64,000 nucleotides of DNA. It comes from Arcuatula senhousia. Its lineage: Eukaryota > Mollusca > Bivalvia > Mytilida > Mytilidae. Both the position numbers and the translations under genes were made by a program. The stretch spans positions 14,293,001-14,357,000 of the forward strand of contig OZ020305.1 in assembly GCA_963971305.1 (NCBI GenBank). Reading direction: 5' to 3'. Positions 23,079 to 34,540 of this stretch are shown in pieces; position 1 is the first letter of the stretch, and each line of letters begins with the position of its first letter. The notes beneath the pieces were generated by a model. It did not search any database, had not been told where the DNA came from, and worked only from the letters and a program-made list of their open reading frames with translations.

Positions 23079-23720
23079 ATGCTTGATTTCCTCATTGACA
23101 ACATATTTGTCACCTTCGGAGGAGAGATTTTTCAACAACAAATCGGCATTCCAATGGGCACAAACTGTGCTCCTCTCCTCGCCGATTTGTTTTTTATACT
23201 CTTACGAGACTGAATTTCTTCTGGGACACGTAAAGAACAAGAAGATGAAAGAGGCAAGGTTATTTAATCTTTCATTCAGATATATTGATGATGTCCTTTC
23301 TGTCAATAACACTTCATTTGGTAGATGGATTCCTTCAATATATCCAATATATCCTCCAGAATTCGATATTAAAGAGACCACCGAATCAAATTGCTTCACG
23401 TCTTTCTTGGATTTGCACCTCAAATTTGACCCAGGTGGTCATCTCAGTACACAAATTTACGATAAACGAGACGATTTTAATTTTCAAATTATTAATTTTC
23501 CTAAGCTACAGAGCAATATACCCACTTCCCCTGCATACGGTGTTTATATTTCACAACTTATTCGATATGCCAGAGCTTGCACACATTTCACAGATTTTTT
23601 TTATCAGACACCGATTTCTTCGTGACCAACTTTTGGAGCAGGGCTATAAGAAAATACGTCTCATACGATCCCTATAAAATTCTTTCTTCGTTATCAGCCA
23701 CTAGTAGAAAAGTTCAAAAT
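23079..23720 (+). pseudogene. Reverse-transcriptase fragment with YIDD box
   Basis: The frames join as MLDFLIDNIFVTFGGEIFQQ, then QIGIPMGTNCAPLLADLFF, then (after a shift) SYETEFLLGHVKNKKMKEAR, RYIDDVLSVNN, TESNCFTSFLDLHLKFDPGG, YDKRDDFNFQIINFPKLQSN and AYGVYISQLIRYARACTHF, with another shift before QGYKKIRL. YIDD is the catalytic YxDD box. Roughly the palm and thumb of a retroelement reverse transcriptase are present, with at least three frameshifts; the fingers region upstream is missing. The style fits abundant mollusc retroelements, possibly Penelope-like, but the class needs a search. It starts within six bases of the upstream 234-bp repeat. Confidence 0.85.
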
Positions 23721-23839
23721 TGAGTTAAAATATATGATAGTTAATTGTTTTAATTAGTTTGACTGGTCTGCTGTACTGAGATGATCACCCCAATATCCCT
23801 ATTGTGTCTCACAACTAGGTTGTGTTCTATGGTCAATAC

Positions 23840-24290
23840 CGCATCCTAAGATCGCAATGGAAGAGAGAGGTTAAGCGCCATAAAACCTGGTTCAACCCAC
23901 CACTTCTAAGGAAGTGCCTATACCAAGTCAGGACCATTGCTGTCTTTAATTCTTCTGGTTTTGTGTTTCTCTCAAATAGAAATTACAACAAAGTTCCATA
24001 AAAGCTTCTGTATTTTGTTCATGATAATTTTCATATCCTACATGTCCTATTATCTTCGATTTATAATACCTAATTCCAAGAAAATTTTACAGGGTCACAC
24101 TATTTTACGTAACTATATATTATGGATTAAGCAAATTTTACAGAGTCACACTAATCTATGTAACTATATATACTATGGACTTGAAGATCGCAATAGAAGA
24201 GGGACGTTTGGCGCCATAAAACCTGGTTTAACCCACCATTTTGTTTGAAATGCCTGTACCAAGTCAGGACCATTGCGATCCACCATTTCT
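23840..24290 (+). repeat. Retroelement tail region, duplicated
   Basis: GCGCCATAAAACCTGGTT with CAACCCACCA and ACCAAGTCAGGACCATTGC occur at 23875-23940 and again at 24205-24275 with similar spacing. They lie downstream of the reverse-transcriptase remnant in the same orientation, as expected for its 3' untranslated end, partly duplicated. The long frames here are not genes. Confidence 0.5.
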
Positions 24291-26054
24291 CCGGTATGAC
24301 TGATTCGTTTTTGTCATTTTCTCTGGACTATGAGATTGATCATTCAAGTTCGGTAGTTTTGATATTACCTTTATATTCTGATAAGTTGTATCAGGTAAAA
24401 ATGAATATATCAATCAATATACAAAAATGAAAATCTAACCTAAATTTAGGGCCTAAATTTTTAATTAGCGATTACTCCAATACTACTTGTCAGACCGAAA
24501 CCTGACCAGAATACATCCTTAACATCTAGGTTTTTCAAGAAATTAATTTAAGACATTGAACAGGCTATGGGCTTCAATTACTCTTGTGCTGCTATCATTG
24601 TATGACTTTCCACTTATATTACTCTTATGAAATACCTTAAAATAAGCGCAGAAACAAGAGACCGCCCCTTTAACCTGGAAATTCAAATGTATGAAATATA
24701 AAATAACTTGAATGAAGTAAGAATTGCTAAAGTTATATAAATCAACAACGGAACAGAATGAATGTTTTGTGACTGGGTGTCTGAGCAAAATAAGAACATC
24801 ACCATGAAGGGTTCTTCTTTCATGAAAAATACAATTATCAAAATGGGTCAACAACGGTTGATTTGGTTAATGTGTATATATCGATATTTCAAGGAGTAAC
24901 CTCTCATCAGCAGCATTTTAATTAAAACATTGGAAAGTAGAAAAACCAAAATTATTGAATAAATGAATAGGAATCAAACCCAAAAGGTTGATACTTGAAT
25001 CTAACATTGAGAAACAATTTTGTCCTTGTTGGAAAAATGAAGCAGCAAATGTTTCCTCAACATTTTTTCGGGAAAATCAAATGTGTTAATGCTTTTTGGA
25101 ATTCTTCTAAACGGTGGCTAAAATGGTTGGGTATTGCAAATCTTAATTTCATTGATCGAAGTGATAGTTAGTTTGTAAGCCAGACAATACCAAAACAATA
25201 TATAAAAAATAACTTTTTTGCAATTACCGGTGCTTAGCCTGCATCATATTATTTTCATTCGAAAGTCTAGCTCTTTCAAACGGTGTAATGACTGTTGGAT
25301 TGTCATTATGAAGTTAACAGGAAGATTTTCATTACACAGTTTGATAGTAAAAGTACATCGACTGATTTTTCAAATGACATTTGACACGATTCCTAACGTC
25401 AAGATTTAGCGCTTTCACGATCAAATCCGATGGCGAGATTGATGAATAAAAACTGATTGTTTGAAGCAGCTTAAGTAAAAGTGACCTCTTTATTTTGAAA
25501 ATACAACACAAAAACGAGTATAAAAACGATTAATTTGGATATTGTTACAAAGAATAAACTGATATAAAAGCTCGGATATACGTGTACGTTCATGTATACT
25601 ATGAACTGTTGAACTAGTCTTAATGAAAAACAACGAGGCAATCGAGTGTCGTTTAAAATCGGAAAAGGAAAACACGAATCGGTAGATATAAACCATCACG
25701 AAAACAAAGCAAACAACATACTAAATATATATTACAACCAAATCACAATCAACAAAGTGACATCTAGTCAAAAAGAGAGTGAATTAAAGTCCTCTTAAAG
25801 AGGAAGCAGCTTGCAGCAGCACACCTGTCAGGTTGCCAACTTTTGTTAAAGTGTGATTCAAATCCAATAAAAGTCGGTAATACTAAATCTTTGTTTCAAA
25901 TCATCTTATCGTATATATTTAACTATACTGATAACACATTCTAATAGCTGAACACAAGTAAAAGTAAATTTGTGTCTATTAAAAAATATATTTGAGAAAA
26001 AAAACCTATACCCCGAATAGGGTGGGGCCATATCACAAACATCTTGTCTGTTGG

Positions 26055-26086
26055 TCTATCTGTCTGTCTGTCTGTCTGTCCGTCCG
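26055..26086 (+). repeat. TCTG/TGTC microsatellite
   Basis: About seven tandem TCTG units followed by CCGTCCGG. It lies in the right-arm copy of the ACCCCAC-ended element; the left-arm copy has a related GGACGGACAGACAGAC run. Confidence 0.8.
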
Positions 26087-26589
26087 GCTCAAACTTTCGC
26101 AGCAGATTTCTTTGCTTCTTCTGAGATCAATTTTAAATTTGGTATATAGTTTTAGCATGATGGGTTGTTCAATGTTTCTAGTTTCCATGTCGACGTATAC
26201 TGTTTTAATGGTAAATATTTGTTAAAATGTCCGTGATAGACCTCTGGAATCCTATTGGAATGATTGATTTTTAATTAGCTATCAAGATTAAGCATTATTT
26301 ATTGTACCCTGCTTCTCCTTTTTTCAGGTAAGCCGATCGTCTAATTCCTGATATGGTCAGCATGACTTAGTGCACCCCTTTTCGATTTAGAACTATTGAA
26401 AAAAACAAAATAAATAACTATTATAAAGAAGACAGCTTGCAAGTCTATATTAACTTAAGTAGGAAAGATATTCATGTATTATGATCTTATGAATTTTGAA
26501 CAATTTCCAAAACTTGTGTACCAAAACGTGACATTTTTTTTCTCGTATAAACTAGAACAAATTTTAGTTTCAATTTATTTATACATGTA

Positions 26590-27149
26590 TAGTCCGTTTG
26601 AGTTTTATAAATCAACGAAAAATGGCTTGTAAATTTACGTCTTGCAACATATTTTAACTATATTAGTATGTCATTACTTTTTAATGGCATACGAACTCAG
26701 GCAAAAAATTTCAAAATTTTTGCATGATTAATAAAAATGTTTTCCATAGACCTTAATAGTAAAAATAGACCCAAACTTCATATAAATCCATGGGAGTACA
26801 ACCTAGTGACCAGGAACAGCATTTGCTCCGTATACCTTTAAAAATCCTTTGTGGAGCTAATTGGTCATCTGATCTCCTATTGTTAGTCCTTTCAATTATG
26901 TTCAGGTGGGCCCAACACCTGGCTGTTCCGTCAGATAAACACACCATTTTAGGTATTATTAAAATTGGTGAAATATTTAGCATAAGACCATATGGAAAAC
27001 TTTTTTGTTTTAGAAGAAAACATCTTGGTTTTTGTTATCAGAGTTCGTATACAAATAAAAAGTTTATTTGTGTTTAAAAAATAAATTTTATTTGAAAGAC
27101 AAAAAAAATTAAAAGAATTTTCGTTGATTTATAGAACTCAAATGGACTA
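26590..27149. mobile_element. 560-bp MITE in a TA target, with empty site in other arm
   Basis: Inverted ends TAGTCCGTTTGAGTTTTATA and its complement TATAGAACTCAAATGGACTA, extending inward with AAATCAACGAAAA, total about 33 bp. TA flanks both sides (26588-26589 and 27150-27151). The left arm reads ACATG-TA-GTAAG at about 10553-10565 (minus strand), the exact pre-insertion sequence. This suggests a Tc1/mariner-type or other TA-targeting family. The frames of 95 and 76 codons on opposite strands overlap each other and look incidental. Confidence 0.85.
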
Positions 27150-28139
27150 TAGTAAGTTTTCGGAAAATCGTTATCTTTGATCAATATTTACACAGAGAAA
27201 CGATATAGATATAATAAGATTTAAGGCCTAAAGTATAAATATTTATGTCCTGATTCAAACATTTAAAGATATGAAAGCGAAATTAGAATTTTAAAGTGAA
27301 AACCCTTTGCACATTTATCATATACTTTTGTTATGCATTTTGTTTAAGCCATATAAATCATTATATAAAATAAAATTTGTCAACTTAATAATTTCTCGCC
27401 ATTTCTTTCCCACTTCTCTGGAAAAAAAATCATAATACAATAAGATGCTGATAGAAAAGAATTTTTTTAACGTTTCGCCTATTATAATTATCAGTGTATT
27501 CTGTATGTTTTTATCTTATGTGCGATGATTGCAATGTGATCATAATGCTAGGTTTCTTTTCCACGTTGACAGTTGATATCATAAGTCGAAGTGGAAATGA
27601 CTCTTTTACGCATTATTTTTTTTCTAATTTAATACACGTGTTTTTTTCCTTTACTCTAGTTGGTCAGTTTTCTAGGTTATGGCTTTCCTTTCCAATTCCC
27701 CGTGTTTCTAAGATATGGTGTACTTGTACATGAGATTATTTCTCATGTTTACGTTTTGTTTATAAACTATTAACTAAATTTATGTAATTTCTAAAAACTT
27801 AGGTTAAACTAGCTTCAGTGTAGTTTTCCTTCCGATATTATTGATTACTCGAATTTCATTTGGTTTTATGCATTTTCAACTCTTGTTTTGAATTGTGTAT
27901 TTCCTATGTTTGTATCCTAGTACTGCTGATGATAAATAAAATTCAAAAATGGTCATACAGCTAAACAAAATATTTGCAGTTGGAATTGACATATGTGTTA
28001 TGGTCTCATGTTCATTTACTCTATATTCTTTTATAAAATATTTCTTGGAATTATGTACTTTTCATTTGATAGCCTTTTTCAGCTCGACTTTCCAATTGTT
28101 TTCCTTCAAATGATTCAAATGTAAGGTTACTCAATGGTA

Positions 28140-28268
28140 TGCAAATACATAAATGAGTATTATATATTGCTAGAATATATATGAATATAAGTATATATGA
28201 TTATATAGTATTACGAGTATATATGAGTGTACAGTATGGTTGTATATGAGTATATAGTGATAGTTCAT
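28140..28268 (+). repeat. GAGTATATA microsatellite, inner tract
   Basis: Imperfect units of ATGAGTATATAGT abutting the 2-kb TIR element. The same tract continues on its other side at 30081, so the element sits inside a formerly continuous microsatellite. Confidence 0.7.
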
Positions 28269-30080
28269 ATGGGTCCATTTCTAACCTGTACAAAACTGAA
28301 CAAAATCAGACTCTATGTCCGCTTTCCTGGTCAGCTAAAACTGTCCAAAGAGTGAAGTTTGGTCCGGTCAAAGCAGACTGAGATCTGCTTTGCTGGTCTG
28401 CTTTTACAAAAGGAGTATAGTGGACCTGACCACAAGTCATGTCAGCCTAAACCTGACCTGTCCTCAGGTAGTAGCAGACCTAGAGGTGTTAAGAGCTGAC
28501 CTGATCTGACCAACGGACAGGTCCGCTTTGGACAGATTTTATACAGTGGATTGGTCTGCACATAAATTAATTGATTGTCATTTCAAATAAATTTTAGTTT
28601 GCATATTCATTTATTACCTTTGTCCAGTTTATAAATATTAGAAAATAATAATTGGGCACAGATGTTGGGTTGGCATAGAGTTTGGTAATGCCATCCTTTC
28701 CGGATTTGACCAACTTTAAGTCGATTTTTTGCAACGTGACGGGTGTGCTATAGCAAGCAGGAGCTGCTTATTCTTCCGGAGCACCTGAGTTAACTCTCGT
28801 TAACTTTGTTGTCATTTGTATTTTGACTTGCTGAATGCGGTTTTGTTGTTATATGTGTGTGTTTTTATGTTGTTGTGTGGTTTGTTTCGCTATGATGTTT
28901 TTTTTTTGTCTACCGGTTTTGTCTTTATCTTTACGCTTTTGTGATGTTGATTACCCATTTGGTACACCTTTGCTTCTTTGACTCAGACAAAATATTTAAT
29001 ACTTTAGTTTAAATAAGTGTAATGTTTTCTTTTAATCAAAAAATATTTTTGAACGTGTTCGTGTAAATTTTAAAATGCTATTCTAATGAATATAAAACAG
29101 AACGTGTCTTTCTAATTGATGATCTTAACTATTATAGTTTTATTTTGTAGAAAAAAATACTTAAGACAAACAACATGAGCTAAAATATCTATCCCAGGTA
29201 CTTAACTGAATGTACATTTACACATGTATGTCATCGATATTTATCCTGAACTTTGCTGTAGTTCTTTATTTGTATACAATAAGAACACTTCATTAGGAAA
29301 TTCTACATTTACATGTTTAACATATCGTAGAAATTTATTTTTTGTTTATTTTATACTCTTGTAAAATAAATATAAATAACTATTTCTGGACCTAGATCTG
29401 CTTAAAATTTAAGCTGTCAAGATTGGACCTTAAGCTCTGCCCTGAGTGAACCTGACCAGAGGTTTGGTTCACTAAAAGGTTACTAACTACTAAATCGACC
29501 AATCAGATTTGGAAAATAGTCCTAAAAATTTCCAATGTAGGTATTCCAAACCTCAATTAAAATCAGAATTTGTTTAACAACTGCATATATTTGGTGAATA
29601 CTATACATGTGTGTAACATAGATATATCAAATCTATTGCGTTTTGATACATGTTTGTTTGCTTTCATTGGGGGGTTTTCCAGGACCTATACTTTTTGCAT
29701 ATCCTCCCCGGAAAATGCTTTATTTTTAGCCTGTTCCCAAACGAAATGACGTTTTTTTCCCTCAAGTCTTGAAACCTCAAATGATGTTTTCAGCGATGAT
29801 TTCTTGTATGATGGGGAACCAGAGGATATATTCTCTTCCGGAGGTTAAAGTAAAGGTAAATTGTCTGTTAGAATCCAAACATTTTCAATTTTGGTTGTTT
29901 TAGGAGGGTGCTTGATGTAGTTTTTATACCAAAAGTGGACCAGACCTGACCTGTCAAAGGGGACCTAGGAACTGGTCTGCTTATAAAATGAGCATTGAAG
30001 CAGACAAGAAAAGCTGTCTAGAATGAACTTTTGGTCAGCTTTACTGGTTCATTATGCATACAGGTTAGGACTGGGCCCAT
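28269..30080 (-). mobile_element. 2-kb terminal-inverted-repeat element, right copy
   Basis: Inverted partner of 6714-8794, ending in ATGGGTCCATTTCTAACCTG and CAGGTTAGGACTGGGCCCAT. The two copies align end to end except for different later insertions. Flanking GAGTATATA microsatellite on both sides suggests insertion into that repeat. No transposase is evident. Confidence 0.65.
28665..28985 (-). mobile_element. AAGAAGCAGAGGTACC element copy inside the 2-kb element
   Basis: Holds the centre plus right half of the foldback (CGTGACGGGTGTGCTATAGC, CCGGAGCACCTGAGTTAACT, TTTGCTTCTTT). The left copy of the host element lacks it at this position, so it is a later insertion. Confidence 0.65.
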
Positions 30081-30300
30081 CTGTATATATGAGTATTTAG
30101 TGAAAGTATACATGAGTATATAGCAAGATATTAGTATTAAGTGAGAGTATATATGATCTTGAAAGTGAGTGTAAATGTAAGTATATAGCTAGAGTATATT
30201 ATATGAGTATATAGTGAGAGAATATATTAGTATTTAGTGAGAGTATATATGAGTATATAGTGAGATAACATACGAGTATATAATAGGGTAAACTTTACAT
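30081..30300 (+). repeat. GAGTATATAGTGAG microsatellite, outer tract
   Basis: About a dozen imperfect units of GAGTATATAGTGA with AT-rich spacers. It marks the right limit of the inverted-duplication region. Confidence 0.75.
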
Positions 30301-31030
30301 GTCAATGGGCAAAATCAAAGATTTCAGATTTTCTTGCAATAAACAGTTCAGTTCTATAAACAATATATAAAAGGCTTGTATACTTATATTCATATTGTTA
30401 AACATTTATGATACAAATATAAACAAGCTACATGTATGTAAAACGTATGACAAAAATTGACATAACATTGTTTGGGGTTAAGTGTTAACACTGTGTTAAA
30501 TAAATTAACCAAACTGATCTCAATAAACTCTAGTCTGTTTTTCGATGGCTTATTAAGTGTTCTGATTCATATATGATTGAATCTCGTCGGTGTTGTTTAT
30601 CCTTAATACTACTTGTAGAAGACTGTACTGGTGTTCCACACGACGCTACGGACATGGCGTCCTTTCGTAATACAGGTGTCCAAAATACCCCAATTTTGTC
30701 AAAAACATCATATAAAAAAGATAGTTTTTGTATAAAACATGGCCAAAAGTCAGGCAACAATTTCAATATTTCAGATATCAGTTACGATTTCTGAGTTGGT
30801 CTGATAACAAGGGTAAACGGTGTTTAAAGACATAATTCAATTACTAAAAATATATCGGTCAGTCATGTGAGTTGGTGTTTCACGCCCGTGCAACGCTATA
30901 TAGGTTATTCACAGGCAATGAACATGAAAAGGATGATAAAATGAACATGAAATGATGATGGTAAATGAAATATAGGGTTGAGGTAGGAAACAAAGGACCG
31001 GTTAATTTTTAAGAACCACAGGAAATAAAA
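30301..31030. other. No gene recognised
   Basis: Two overlapping open frames on opposite strands at 30530-30794 (78 and 73 codons) lack recognisable motifs, signal peptides or splice context. 30900-31020 carries short GATGATAAAATGAACATGAAA phrases also seen in the foldback at 36780. No feature is supported. Confidence 0.4.
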
Positions 31031-32038
31031 ATGATAACAAAGCTCCAGACAATAAATTTTGCTACGCCTGATGCGCGTTGCGTCCATTCAAGACTCATGA
31101 GAGGCGTTCTACCAAAACTATTGAAATTACCAAACACCTTGTGACTAAGAAGAGCATAGAAAAACAAAACCAGAAATACCAAACTGGGGAACCAAATTAT
31201 TACTGAGATGATCAACCTATGTCTGGGGTAGGAAGAACCTTAGGGTTTAGACAATTTTGAAATTTAAACGGATAATTTAAAGCTTTGATGCGTTCTCCAA
31301 CACAAAAGTGTTGGTGCCGGAGCGCGCTAACCTCGGGGAATTAAAACTCCACCAGCAGTGCTTACCTTCACGGGTGTTCAAAATAAAATTGACAACAAAG
31401 TTCCAGACAATAAATTTTGCTACGCCTGACGCGCGTTTCGCCAATTAAAGACTCATCAGAGGCGTTCTACCAAAAATTTTGAAAATGCCAAATACTATAT
31501 GATTAGTAGTTTGTATATACGTGCATGTCCTAAGACAGAAACACCTGAGACCATTTCAATATCGGCTATATTCGTTTCAGTTTAAACACTCCTGTTCCTA
31601 CTGTTCGAGACTTTAACATTTGAGGAATAAAAATGACAACAAAGTTCAAGACAATGAATTTTGCTACGCCTGACGCGCGTTTCGTCTATTCAAGACTCAC
31701 AAGAGGCGTTCTACCAAAAATATTGAAAATGCCAAACACTATATGATTATGAAGAGCATAGAACGGTAAAACCAAAAATACAAAAATGGGGAACCAAATC
31801 ATTACTAAGATGATCAACCTATGTCTGGGGTAGAAAGAACCTTAGGGTTTAGACAATTTAGAAATTTAAACGGATAATAAAAAGCTTTGATGTGTTCTCC
31901 AACACAAAAGTGTTGGTGCCGGAGCGGGAAAACCTCAGGGAAATAGAACTCCACCAGCAGTGCTCACCTTCACGGGAATTTGAAATAAAAATGATAACAA
32001 AGCTCCAGACAATAATTTTGCTACGCCTGACGCGAAAA
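31031..32038 (-). repeat. Opposite-strand ribozyme-repeat array, decayed
   Basis: Four minus-strand copies of the 358-bp unit. The conserved GCTACGCCTGA phrase starts at 31061, 31419, 31663 and 32020, so spacings are 358, 244 (a shortened unit) and 357. They are more diverged than the array at 3255. Three motifs have core changes or are truncated, and one (31422-31465) is intact. 31502-31620 holds unrelated sequence inside the shortened unit. Confidence 0.85.
31422..31465 (-). ncRNA. Type I hammerhead ribozyme, minus-strand array
   Basis: On the minus strand: ACGCCT/AGGCGT stem I, core CTGATGA, stem II GTC/GGC (one G-U pair) around loop TTTAATT, core GAAA, minimal stem III and the GTC cleavage triplet. 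Neighbouring copies are defective: the one at about 31064 has CTCATGA and GCAA, and the one at about 31666 has CTTGTGA. Only this copy would be expected to cleave. Confidence 0.78.
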
Positions 32039-32350
32039 TGGGAGAGGTTGGTAAGGGCGTAACATTTAGCCTATGTGGTGCAATACTTGGCGGTTCACAA
32101 AGGGGTCTTTTACGTGCACGAAGAGTGGCACTCTCCACACACGTTGGCCCACTATGGTCGGCGGTCAGGGTTTCCGTATTATAGACCTGACAGCCCCCGT
32201 GGACGAAGACCGCCCTATTCAACCACCTAGGGTACACACTTGGTCGCTCTATGGGCTGAGCACTGACCCGACGTCAGAATCCCAAGACCCTTAGTCGCCT
32301 CTTACGACAAGGTATACGTAGGCTCTGCTGTGGGCCTTTTCGCCACCCGG
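32039..32350. repeat. GC-richer dispersed repeat next to the gap
   Basis: Phrases GCCTATGTGGTGCAATACTT, CTCTCCACACACGTTGGCCC and GCTGTGGGCCTTTTCGCC recur in diverged form at 60262-60570. It is noticeably more GC-rich than the surroundings. Frames on both strands span it but are not conserved between the two copies, so I do not call a gene. Confidence 0.65.
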
Positions 32351-32418
32351 GCTCCGCACGGGTTTTATCGGTCAGACAGGTTTAGTCCTGGTAGTGTCGG
32401 TGGATGGTACCACGTTTC

Positions 32419-32518
32419 NNNNNNNNNNNNNNNNNNNNNNNNNNNNNNNNNNNNNNNNNNNNNNNNNNNNNNNNNNNNNNNNNNNNNNNNNNNNNNNNNN
32501 NNNNNNNNNNNNNNNNNN
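32419..32518. other. Assembly gap (100 N)
   Basis: Exactly 100 undetermined bases, the customary placeholder for a gap of unknown size. The open frame crossing it is an artefact. Confidence 1.
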
Positions 32519-34080
32519 TTATTGATACGTACAATAACGTTTTCAGATTTTTAGTGGAAAAGACCTTATTATAATTAACAACTGCGGTTTATTGCTTAAC
32601 ATAAATCAATAGAATTCTTCGACAGCAATAAGTTAAACTATATCCCATTTACAAGAGTATACTTGCTTTGTTTGGTCCTGTACAAAATATCTGACTTGAT
32701 TTACACTCGGAATCTACCGACATCTAGTTTATTTATCCTGCTTTCCAGACGCTGCATTTTGTGCAGTTATCTCTCAACAAGCATCCTGAGAATATTGCAA
32801 AACAGTACATAATTCCCTACCAGCCCCATATTTTGATGTTCAAATGTTTTTTATTCTGATAATTTGGACATAAAATTAAATCATAAACCTGACCTGTAAC
32901 TCATCATAGTAGACTTACATATCAACATTTAGTTCATGATCTACAAGTGTTCAGAATAAACGTGCAGACCACTGAAAATTTAGTTATTTATTTAAAGTTC
33001 AAAGTGCAAAACTCGACAAAAATTTGCAGTAATCCTGCATTGTAAGTCATGATGGTAGACTCGTAGATTTTATTAGCGTTTAAAAAAGGACAGAGAACAG
33101 AGGGGTGAAAGACATACAGGTAAACAGGCAGTGTGTGAACATTATATCTTCTTTGGCTTTCGTCGGTAGGGAGAAACAAACATACAAACCAGTAACTTTT
33201 TTAGTTTGACAGCGTATTTTGACGATTTTACACTATATAGTTGATATAGTGTGCATTTCATTTTTTTAAGAAATAATTTGTTTAGGTTCCATGCCATGAA
33301 CGTTTGCTAATACCACATTCTTACAGCTGCAGCCAAATACTTTCTGCAACAATTATCATTGAAAAAAAACACATTTAGATGAAAAATAGTGAAAAAGTTA
33401 CTGATAAAAAGGGAAGGTATTATAGCAAGTCCACTTCATGTGAAAAGGTAGACTCATATTATAATCTGATCATTCTTGAACTATACTGAAATTAAATGTA
33501 CGACATTGTGACATTTATTTTCGTTTTATGTAGAACATAAATTAGTGTCACTTTATCTATCTATATATTTATATATCTGGTAAGATACCTGAAAATGGTT
33601 GCTAGTATCATTTATCAGACATTTAGCTTTATATGCGTGAATTTTACCGGAAGTCTCAGTCATATCTTGACCAGGGACATGATATGCCATATTCAGACCT
33701 CGCGTGCTTATAATAGAAAAACTGACATTTTAAACTTTTTAGTGTGTAACAGATAAGGGGTGGTTTTCTATATCATGTTAAGGTCTATGATTAAAATGTT
33801 GTTATCAAAAGATCATTACGCATCGACCTAATGCGGAAGTCTTGGGCTGATACAGACCTGGTATGAAAACCCTGTGTGTATCTATCAAATATTTACAAAA
33901 TTTGAAATATAGATATATATTCAGATTAGATTTAAGGTCTAAGTATTTGCTAACATGAAATACCTATGTCCTATTTTAATAAATTTCAATTAACAATTGA
34001 CTGATTTGCCTGTAAAAAAATAAAGCTTCCATGCATACATCAATAGATGATAGAAAAAAAAACATTTAAAGGTAATCTTA
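32519..34080. other. No feature recognised
   Basis: AT-rich sequence without a convincing gene or repeat pattern. The minus-strand 63-codon frame at 32988-33179 shows no recognisable motif. Confidence 0.4.
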
Positions 34081-34540
34081 TTTAGCTCACCTTACCCGAC
34101 GAGTCATCACCCACCGTCATTACCATCACTTGCATTTGGCGTCCGTCGTCCGTCCGTTTTTCAAACGTTAACTCCTCTGACACCACAAGTCCAATTGCAA
34201 CCAAACTGGATTTTTGAACAGAAAAAAAAATATGGCCGCCATGTCTAAAAAAGAACATAGAGGAATTGCAGTGTTTTGCAAATAACTCAAAAACGGTAAA
34301 CATATATCAAAATTCTTACAAAGGGTAAAAGTTTTCTGCACCTCAAGATCTACCTGCCCTGAAATTTTAAAGACGTTCCAAAGACCTACATGTATTTAGG
34401 AGTTTTGTCCTTTTTTTCTGATTATTTTTGCAAATTTTGCATTTGTTAAGCTCAAATCTAGGGAACTATAAAAAAAATTTCAAAAATATAAATTGTTACT
34501 TGTTAGGAACATAACATCTGTAACAGGGTCGAAGTTTTAG

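Larger units (their letters stand above)
22840..24609 (+). repeat. 234-bp direct repeats flanking a retroelement segment
   Basis: 22840-23073 and 24376-24609 are near-identical 234-bp direct repeats, from TTCTGATAAGTTGTATCAGG to CATTGTATGACTTT. Each holds the right part of the TTAA MITE plus sequence belonging to the inverted-duplication arm; the left arm has only one copy of that arm sequence. The 1302 bases between them hold the reverse-transcriptase remnant. They are therefore not ordinary LTRs; they look like a long duplication made when the segment inserted. Confidence 0.7.
20718..28060 (-). repeat. Giant inverted duplication, right arm
   Basis: Reverse-complement partner of 9590-16095. 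It is longer because of arm-specific insertions: a TTAA-target MITE and reverse-transcriptase segment at 22586-24609, and a TA-target MITE at 26590-27149. Alignment with the left arm resumes cleanly on each side of these. It carries the second decayed OLD-like fragment (21580-22372). Confidence 0.85.

Noticed and set aside
22840..24609. LTR retrotransposon with 234-bp LTRs
   Set aside because: The direct repeats contain host-arm and MITE sequence, no TG...CA ends or primer-binding site, and the RT type is not that of LTR elements.
26790..27077. 95-codon frame inside the TA-target MITE
   Set aside because: An overlapping frame exists on the other strand, no motif is visible, and the whole element is absent from the sister arm.
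9590..28060. False duplication from assembling two haplotypes
   Set aside because: The arms are inverted, strongly diverged and have independent insertions, unlike uncollapsed haplotypes.
6714..30080. Maverick/Polinton-type giant transposon
   Set aside because: No polymerase B, retroviral-type integrase, ATPase or protease frames are present, and the inverted arms are far longer than Polinton ends.
32073..32294. 73-codon frame in GC-richer sequence, looking gene-like
   Set aside because: The paralogous repeat at 60262-60570 does not keep the frame and both copies drift without codon bias.
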